Below the pieces are notes generated by a model. That model was given only the letters and a program-made list of their open reading frames with translations, had not been told where the DNA came from and searched no databases. The position numbers and the translations under genes are program-made. Positions 7,317 to 11,398 of a stretch of 11,398 bases of DNA are shown in pieces. Source of the DNA: an uncultured Thalassolituus sp. (GTDB lineage: Bacteria; Pseudomonadota; Gammaproteobacteria; Pseudomonadales; Oceanobacteraceae); contig CAJXIT010000082.1 in the NCBI GenBank assembly GCA_913054055.1, positions 1-11,398 of the forward strand, in the 5' to 3' direction. Positions within the stretch are counted from its first letter, which is position 1; every line of letters starts with the position of its first letter.

Positions 7317-7487
7317 CCTGCGAGTGCATGAATTCTCATTTAATTTCAAATTGACGCCCCACAAATGCGCATACAACGCCTTCGTGTTCACATTTTAAAC
7401 AGTGGGGTGCAGTGTAGTAGTGCTTTACGCGGGGTGCAACGAGCAGATGTGCCAACAATGTAACCAAGCTTGCTTTAAATAAACATC
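7317..7487. other. Gene-free stretch upstream of the atp promoter
   Basis: No credible open frame or RNA gene is seen between the parB terminator and the atp promoter. The only pattern noted is a direct repeat of GGGGTGCA on the plus strand (7404-7411 and 7431-7438, start points 27 bp apart), about 90-130 bp upstream of the -35 element. It could be a regulator site or chance; nothing supports a specific protein. Confidence 0.5.
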
Positions 7488-7520
7488 AAAAAAAACCGCT
7501 TAAATTAAGCGGTTTTTTTT
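7488..7520 (-). terminator. Strong symmetric terminator after parB
   Basis: Starting 2 nt past the parB stop, the minus strand shows eight A, a perfect 7-bp stem (7496-7502 with 7506-7512, CCGCTTA/TAAGCGG) with a 3-base loop, then eight T. The same design reads on the plus strand, so it could work in both directions. It separates the mnmG-rsmG-parAB side from the atp operon. Confidence 0.93.
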
Positions 7521-7522
7521 GG

Positions 7523-8434
7523 TTATTTAATGTGGCCCAAGATGCCATCTAATTCATCTAGGCTGGAATAGTTGATGACTAACTTGCCTTTACCTTTGGC
7601 ATTGTGTTTCAACTCCACCTTGGCACCAAGGCGCTCACCTAGATTGGTTTCTAATCGCTGAATATCCGGGTTGGCGGCAGGCTTGGTTGGAGCAGAGGAT
7701 TGCTCATGCCAGCCACGTACCAAGGCTTCCGTTTGACGAACCGTTAAGCCTTTTGCGACCACTTGTCGACCGGCTTCAGACTGATGCTGGTCATGCAACC
7801 CAAGCAGGGCACGAGCATGACCCATTTCAATATCACCATGTTCCAGCATGGTTTTAACGTCTTCGTTTAAGTTCATTAAGCGCAATAAGTTGGTGACTGT
7901 CACACGACTTTTACCCACGGCTTCTGCCACTTGCTGCTGAGTCAGCTCGAACTCCACTTGCAAGCGATGCAAGGCCACGGCTTCTTCCATTGGGTTTAGA
8001 TTTTCACGCTGTATGTTTTCAATAAGCGCCATAGCAATGGCCGCTTCATCAGCTACTTCACGCACAATGGCAGGCACTTGATGCAAACCTGCTAACTGGG
8101 CAGCACGCCAACGACGCTCACCGGCAATGATTTCATATTTAGTATGGGCAGAAACACTGGACAGTGGCCGAACCACAATAGGTTGCATGATACCCTGCAC
8201 TTTAATAGACGCCGCTAATTCTTCTAGCGCTTCTGGGTGCATGTCTTTACGGGGCTGATATTGACCCGGCTGTAGGTATTCGATAGGAATTTGTTTTAGA
8301 ACTTCTTTTTCTACATGCGCATCATCTGACTGAGTATCTTGAGACGATTCAGTTTGTTGCTGAGGCTTACCCTTGCTGGCTCCTGCCAATAGGACGTTTA
8401 AACCGCCGCCGCCCAGTCCACGTTTTTTTGCCAT
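7523..8434 (-). CDS. parB: Chromosome-partitioning protein ParB
   Basis: ParB is the CTP-dependent DNA clamp that loads at parS, spreads along DNA and stimulates ParA. The 303-aa protein is in family range. A Gln/Ser-rich linker (21-45) follows a basic N-terminus. The ParB/Sulfiredoxin-type CTP-binding domain includes QPGQYQPRKD (55-64), GERRWRAAQLAG (105-116) and ENIQRENLNPMEEA (139-152). A helix-turn-helix lies at about 164-186 (LTQQQVAEAVGKSRVTVTN), and the C-terminal dimerisation domain at about 255-303. The N-terminal ParA-contact motif is odd: families usually show GLGRGLxxLL (Lys in place of Arg in Bacillus), while here it is GLGGGGLNVLL, without the central basic residue and one residue longer. 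The ATG at 8434 gives the typical MAKKRGLG start, although the ribosome site is weak. Confidence 0.97.
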   Translation of the reverse strand: MAKKRGLGGGGLNVLLAGASKGKPQQQTESSQDTQSDDAHVEKEVLKQIPIEYLQPGQYQPRKDMHPEALEELAASIKVQGIMQPIVVRPLSSVSAHTKYEIIAGERRWRAAQLAGLHQVPAIVREVADEAAIAMALIENIQRENLNPMEEAVALHRLQVEFELTQQQVAEAVGKSRVTVTNLLRLMNLNEDVKTMLEHGDIEMGHARALLGLHDQHQSEAGRQVVAKGLTVRQTEALVRGWHEQSSAPTKPAANPDIQRLETNLGERLGAKVELKHNAKGKGKLVINYSSLDELDGILGHIK

Positions 8435-8531
8435 GGTTGCTTACCGTATTTGATCAAGGTGGTTATAAATCCAATGAAATAAAAACATCTATAAAAGCAT
8501 GAGGATTTATATGAATGACAGGCAGTATAAC

Positions 8532-8564
8532 TGTTCCACGGGAAAGCGCATAGTCCGTGGAACA
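8532..8564. promoter_or_regulatory. Inverted repeat with parS half-sites (split parS-like)
   Basis: A perfect 10-bp inverted repeat (8532-8541 TGTTCCACGG; 8555-8564 CCGTGGAACA) with a 13-nt spacer lies in the 166-nt parA/parB gap. The arms contain exactly the left (TGTTCCAC) and right (GTGGAACA) halves of the known parS palindrome TGTTYCACGTGRAACA, but pulled apart. On the transcript it would fold as a hairpin with no T-run, so it is not a terminator. It may be a ParB-recognised site, a decayed or expanded parS, or an RNA element. The match is seen; the function is inferred. Confidence 0.5.
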
Positions 8565-8600
8565 CCTATAAAATCAGAAGAGGCTATTTTAGATTGGGCT

Positions 8601-9377
8601 TTATGCTGGTTCCAGCATTTTGTTTTTACGATTCACTTCGCCAGCTAAGGCAAGGTATGCCACTGCGCCACGAGAAGTTTTATCATAATGCAGCACTGGC
8701 ATGCCGTAGCTTGGCGCTTCGGCCAATCGAATGTTTCTTGGAATCACAGTGCCGTAAACCTTATCACCAAAGTGGCTAATAAGCTGCGCTGAAACATCCG
8801 TTGTTAAACTGCTACGAGGGTCATACATAGTACGTAATAGGCCATCCACCTCTAAGCCTGGATTGATTTCTTTAATACGTTCCATGGTATTCATTAAGGC
8901 ACTTAAACCTTCTAGCGCGTAATACTCGCACTGCATAGGGATGACAATGCCATCAGCTGCGATAAAGGCGTTCACCGTTAACATATTAAGAGAAGGGGGA
9001 CAGTCAATAAGAATGTAATCGTACTGGTCTTTCACGGCATCTAACGCCATTTTTAAACGGCTTTCGTTGCTTTCCAACTCGATTAATTCCACTTCGGCTG
9101 CCGTAAGATCGGCATTGGCAGGTATCAAATCATAGCCTGCGGGCTCAGTGCTCACTCTTACTTTTTCAACAGGGGTTTCTTGCACCAATACATCATAAAC
9201 AGAGGTTTCAAGTTCGTGTTTATTGATACCGCTACCCATGGTGGCATTACCCTGTGGATCTAGGTCCACCACCAATACTTTACGCTTGGTTGCCACCAAT
9301 GATGCAGATAAGTTAACCGTGGTGGTGGTTTTACCCACACCGCCTTTTTGGTTGGCTACAGCAATTATACGACCCAC
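8601..9377 (-). CDS. parA: Chromosome-partitioning ATPase ParA (Soj family, GTG start)
   Basis: ParA is a deviant-Walker ATPase that binds nucleoid DNA as an ATP dimer and is released by ParB, moving the origin region during segregation. It is 258 aa, normal for chromosomal ParA. The N-terminus has the deviant Walker A KGGVGKTT (11-18) with signature Lys11 and Lys16. Walker A' is VVDLDPQGNA (36-45; Asp38, Asp40) and Walker B is ILIDCPP (122-128; Asp125). VIPRNIRLAEAPSYGMPV (211-228) is typical of the C-terminal part. The start is GTG at 9377, giving MGRIIAVANQKGG; AAGG lies 9 nt upstream and no in-frame ATG is near. parB follows after 166 nt. One REPIN-like element lies upstream. Confidence 0.97.
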   Translation of the reverse strand: MGRIIAVANQKGGVGKTTTTVNLSASLVATKRKVLVVDLDPQGNATMGSGINKHELETSVYDVLVQETPVEKVRVSTEPAGYDLIPANADLTAAEVELIELESNESRLKMALDAVKDQYDYILIDCPPSLNMLTVNAFIAADGIVIPMQCEYYALEGLSALMNTMERIKEINPGLEVDGLLRTMYDPRSSLTTDVSAQLISHFGDKVYGTVIPRNIRLAEAPSYGMPVLHYDKTSRGAVAYLALAGEVNRKNKMLEPA

Positions 9378-9432
9378 TACAAAGCACCTTTTTGAAGCTA
9401 TTATGCTCGCAAATGCGGCGTAAAAAGCAATC

Positions 9433-9576
9433 TGTAGGAGTCGAGCCTGCTCGCGATCAGAGCGAACTAATTAAGATTTTGCGAAACGGTGTTGAACATT
9501 CTAATTAGATTCTTCACCACCCAGCCTAATGATTAAAATTAGGCTTTTGGTATCGCGAGCAGGCTCGACTCCTACA
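9433..9576. repeat. REPIN-like element 1 (rsmG/parA gap)
   Basis: This 144-bp element is bounded by perfect 25-bp inverted arms (9433-9457 and 9552-9576). Each arm opens with TGTAGGAG (the GTAG/GGAG lead of REP sequences), followed by its own small hairpin (CGAGC-CT-GCTCG) and GCGAT. This fits a REPIN, two REP units in inverted orientation, the kind mobilised by RAYT (IS200-like TnpA-REP) transposases in Pseudomonas and relatives. Inside is an 8-bp stem AGCCTAAT/ATTAGGCT (9523-9530 with 9538-9545). No transposase gene is in the window. It lies 27 nt past the rsmG stop and 55 nt before the parA start. Confidence 0.85.
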
Positions 9577-9603
9577 GGTATATTTTTTATTTCGCGCCTC
9601 TTA

Positions 9604-10242
9604 TTAAGACGCCGACTTTTTTATTTTTACTAAATGACGTTCCGCTTCTTCGCCAGGAACATGCAAGGCCACACAGTCTACCACAGACGTTCGGCTATCC
9701 AATTCCCCAATTTCATCGTTTGGATACAAGCCTTTCATAGCATAAAAGTACCCATCTTCTTTTAACAGGTGAATACTGCCATCTACCATGTCTTTAAGGG
9801 TGGCAAATGCTCGGCTGGTAATAGAATCAAAACCATCTGGAGCAATGGCCGGGGCTTCAAAGCTTTCAATGCGCGATTGCACTGGCGTCATATTGTCCAG
9901 CTTCAGTTCAATTTTCGCCTGCGTCAAAAAGCGCGTTTTCTTGCCATTACTATCCAGTAAAACCAATTGTTTTTCTGGGAAGCAGATCGCAAGTGGGATA
10001 CCTGGCAAGCCAGGGCCCGTGCCCACATCTAATATGCGCTCACCATCCACATGGGGAATAATACTTAGGCTGTCTAATAAATGACGACTGATCATTTCTT
10101 CTGGATCACGCACAGCAGTAAGGTTGTAAGCTTTGTTCCACTTCACCAGTAATGCATGATAAGCCAATAACAATTCAATTTTGTCATCGCTTAATTCCAA
10201 GTTTAATTTTTTAAGGCCGGTTTTTAATAGGGCTTTGTACAT
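9604..10242 (-). CDS. rsmG: 16S rRNA (guanine527-N7)-methyltransferase RsmG
   Basis: RsmG (GidB) uses S-adenosylmethionine to methylate N7 of G527 in 16S rRNA in the small subunit. It is 212 aa against 207 in E. coli. Visible signatures are WNKAYNLTAVRDPEEM (35-50), the SAM-binding loop LDVGTGPGLPGIPLAI (71-86), LLDSNGKKTRFL (95-106), SRAFATL (143-149) and ERHLVKIKK near the C-terminus (201-209). The ATG at 10242 was chosen because AAGGA lies 5 nt upstream and MYKALLKTG matches the family's N-terminal length. The frame stays open a further 75 nt upstream, but that part runs through an arm of the neighbouring repeat and is not protein-like. It ends in tandem TAA TAA stops. Loss of this enzyme is known to give low-level streptomycin resistance; the gene here looks intact. 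Confidence 0.97.
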   Translation of the reverse strand: MYKALLKTGLKKLNLELSDDKIELLLAYHALLVKWNKAYNLTAVRDPEEMISRHLLDSLSIIPHVDGERILDVGTGPGLPGIPLAICFPEKQLVLLDSNGKKTRFLTQAKIELKLDNMTPVQSRIESFEAPAIAPDGFDSITSRAFATLKDMVDGSIHLLKEDGYFYAMKGLYPNDEIGELDSRTSVVDCVALHVPGEEAERHLVKIKKSAS

Positions 10243-10247
10243 GGGGG

Positions 10248-10252
10248 TCCTT
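10248..10252 (-). promoter_or_regulatory. Ribosome binding site deciding the rsmG start
   Basis: AAGGA on the minus strand is followed by five C and then the ATG at 10242. This supports the 212-aa form over a 25-residue longer reading through repeat sequence. Confidence 0.75.
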
Positions 10253-10282
10253 AAAATCAGCGGTCGCATCGACACACATACT

Positions 10283-10430
10283 TGTAGGAGTCGCACCCTG
10301 TGCGCGATACCAAACATCTAATTAGATCTTTAGGCTTAGATAGTGACCGCTCTAATTTAAAGCAATCACCATCGAGCCTAAGGGAAATTAATAAATGTAC
10401 TGATATCGCGCACAGGGTGCGACTCCTACA
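10283..10430. repeat. REPIN-like element 2 (mnmG/rsmG gap)
   Basis: This 148-bp element has perfect 27-bp inverted arms (10283-10309 and 10404-10430). The arms share TGTAGGAGTCG and GCGAT with element 1, but the arm hairpin is CGCAC-CCT-GTGCG. The interior again has a TTAGGCT/AGCCTAA pairing (10330-10336 with 10375-10381), and also the 12-bp palindrome ATCTAATTAGAT (10316-10327). Stretches of the interior match element 1 in the same orientation, so the two are members of one family. It lies 19 nt past the mnmG stop and 40 nt before the rsmG start. It could act as a mobile REP doublet and as a transcript-stabilising hairpin between the two genes. Confidence 0.85.
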
Positions 10431-10449
10431 TTTATTTTTCAGCCATTCA

Positions 10450-11398
10450 CTATGCAGATTGCTTTTGAATGCTGTGTTTCTTTTTCAAATAAATCAGTAA
10501 CTGGCTTAATGCCGCCGGCGTCACACCTTGAATTCGGCTAGCATGGCCAAGGGTTTCAGGCTTAGCTTCGCTCATTTTCTGTATGATTTCGTTACTCAAT
10601 CCGCCTACCTGGGTGTAATCTAGATCTAGAGGTAAAATGGTATTTTCATAGCGACGCATCTGCTCAATTTCTTCAAGCTGACGAACAATGTAACCGTCAT
10701 ATTTAGCCGCGATTTCTACTTGCTCTGCCACCTGTGCATTACTGGCTGGCTCCCCTTTCATATTGCCTATGTCGCCATAGGTAATTTCTGGGCGCTTAAG
10801 CAAATCCATTAAGCTGTATTCGCGAGTAATGGGGTTCTTGGTGATGGCATCGATTTTGTCTCCCTCAGGGGTTTTAGGCAAAATCCAAGTGCTTTTTAAG
10901 CGCTGAGTTTCTTGCTCGATACCTTCTTTCTTTTCACAGAATGCTTGCCAGCGTGCATCATCAACCAAACCTAATTCACGGCCTTTTTCGGTTAAGCGTA
11001 GGTCGGCGTTATCTTCACGTAAGATCAAGCGGTATTCCGCGCGACTTGTGAACATGCGGTAAGGCTCTTTGGTGCCCATGGTGATCAGGTCATCCACCAA
11101 TACACCCATATAGGCTTCATCACGACGGGGGTACCAGGCGTCTTTTTCCATGCTGCGTAATGCCGCATTGGTACCTGCCAATAAACCTTGAGCACCGGCT
11201 TCTTCATAGCCCGTTGTGCCGTTAATTTGGCCTGCGAAAAATAAACCGTTTAAATGCTTGGTTTCTAAGCTGTGCTTTAAATCCTGTGGATTGAAAAAAT
11301 CGTATTCAATGGCATAACCCGGGCGCGTGATATGGGCGTTTTCAAACCCCTTCATGCTGTGGATAAGTTCAATCTGCACATCAAATGGCAAACTGGTA
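10450..11398 (-). CDS. mnmG: tRNA uridine-34 carboxymethylaminomethyl-modifying enzyme MnmG, 3' part
   Basis: MnmG (GidA) is the FAD-dependent partner of MnmE that builds the (carboxymethyl)aminomethyl group on U34 of certain tRNAs. Only the last 315 residues, about half of a roughly 630-aa protein, are in the window. The frame is open to the right edge with no start codon needed, the first residues being TSLPFDVQ. The fragment has GYAIEYDFF, the strongly conserved FAGQINGTTGYEEAGAQGLLAG (about residues 55-76 of the fragment), GTKEPYRMFTSRAEYRL, then the helical tRNA/MnmE-binding C-terminus with QVEIAAKYDGYI and RIQGVTPAALS. It ends in TAG. Position next to rsmG and parAB is the normal near-origin order; dnaA-side genes would be expected beyond the right edge. 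Confidence 0.97.
   Translation of the reverse strand, partial: TSLPFDVQIELIHSMKGFENAHITRPGYAIEYDFFNPQDLKHSLETKHLNGLFFAGQINGTTGYEEAGAQGLLAGTNAALRSMEKDAWYPRRDEAYMGVLVDDLITMGTKEPYRMFTSRAEYRLILREDNADLRLTEKGRELGLVDDARWQAFCEKKEGIEQETQRLKSTWILPKTPEGDKIDAITKNPITREYSLMDLLKRPEITYGDIGNMKGEPASNAQVAEQVEIAAKYDGYIVRQLEEIEQMRRYENTILPLDLDYTQVGGLSNEIIQKMSEAKPETLGHASRIQGVTPAALSQLLIYLKKKHSIQKQSA

Noticed and set aside
7404..7438. GGGGTGCA direct repeat as part of an iteron or CRISPR-like array
   Set aside because: Only two 8-bp copies exist, with no conserved spacer pattern or adjacent replication or cas gene.
7435..7454. Sigma54-like boxes TGGCAC and TTGCA on the minus strand upstream of atpI
   Set aside because: The boxes are separated by 9 nt where sigma54 promoters need about 5; a housekeeping operon with a good sigma70 promoter does not need it.
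8521..8530. TATACT-like -10 box on the minus strand for a separate parB promoter
   Set aside because: No acceptable -35 box at 16-18 bp; the upstream sequence is the inverted repeat itself.
9400..9430. Possible parA promoter, TTGCTT and CATAAT on the minus strand
   Set aside because: The spacer is 19 bp and both boxes are imperfect; other spacings give worse boxes. Not good enough to list.
10134..10141. A second TGTTCCAC parS half-site
   Set aside because: It lies inside the conserved WNKAYN coding stretch of rsmG and no right half follows, so it is best explained by codon choice.
10316..10327. ATCTAATTAGAT palindrome as a regulator operator for rsmG
   Set aside because: It is part of the interior of the repeat element and recurs partly in element 1, so repeat ancestry explains it better.

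Overview
The window reads as a chromosomal core segment of a gammaproteobacterium. Every confident gene lies on the minus strand. In transcription order, from the right edge to the left edge, they are mnmG (3' part only), rsmG, parA, parB, then atpI-atpB-atpE-atpF-atpH-atpA-atpG-atpD-atpC. This mnmG-rsmG-parAB-atp order is the arrangement known near the replication origin of Pseudomonas and the marine Oceanospirillales-type gammaproteobacteria. The ATP synthase proteins look gammaproteobacterial throughout; AtpB in particular has the long N-terminus seen in Pseudomonas. The genus cannot be fixed from this window. A marine Oceanospirillales-like bacterium is my inference from overall protein character and moderate base composition.

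Right part (about 7523-11398): the C-terminal half of the tRNA-modification enzyme MnmG, the 16S rRNA methyltransferase RsmG, and the chromosome-partition pair ParA/ParB. Each of the two gaps mnmG/rsmG and rsmG/parA holds one REPIN-like element of 144-148 bp, built from two REP-type arms in inverted orientation. The parA/parB gap holds a 10-bp inverted repeat whose arms match the two halves of a parS site. parB ends in a strong, symmetric intrinsic terminator.

Middle (about 7216-7522): a stretch with no recognisable gene. It holds the parB terminator and a very good sigma70-type promoter (TTGATG, 17 bp, TATAAT) that should drive the atp operon as a separate transcription unit.

Left part (156-7215): a complete nine-gene F1Fo ATP synthase operon. 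AtpI is the assembly/accessory membrane protein; a, c and b form the proton-conducting Fo sector; delta, alpha, gamma, beta and epsilon form F1. All diagnostic residues inspected are present: Walker motifs in alpha and beta, the essential Arg in a, and the carboxylate in c. Gaps are short (12-48 nt), except a 120-nt atpB/atpE gap with a hairpin and a G-poor leader before the c-subunit gene. A bidirectional terminator follows atpC, and nothing is recognised in bases 1-89.

I see no sign of an unknown multi-gene system. The points most worth a second look are the REPIN-like pair with co-varying arm hairpins, the split parS-like repeat, and an altered ParA-contact motif at the ParB N-terminus.
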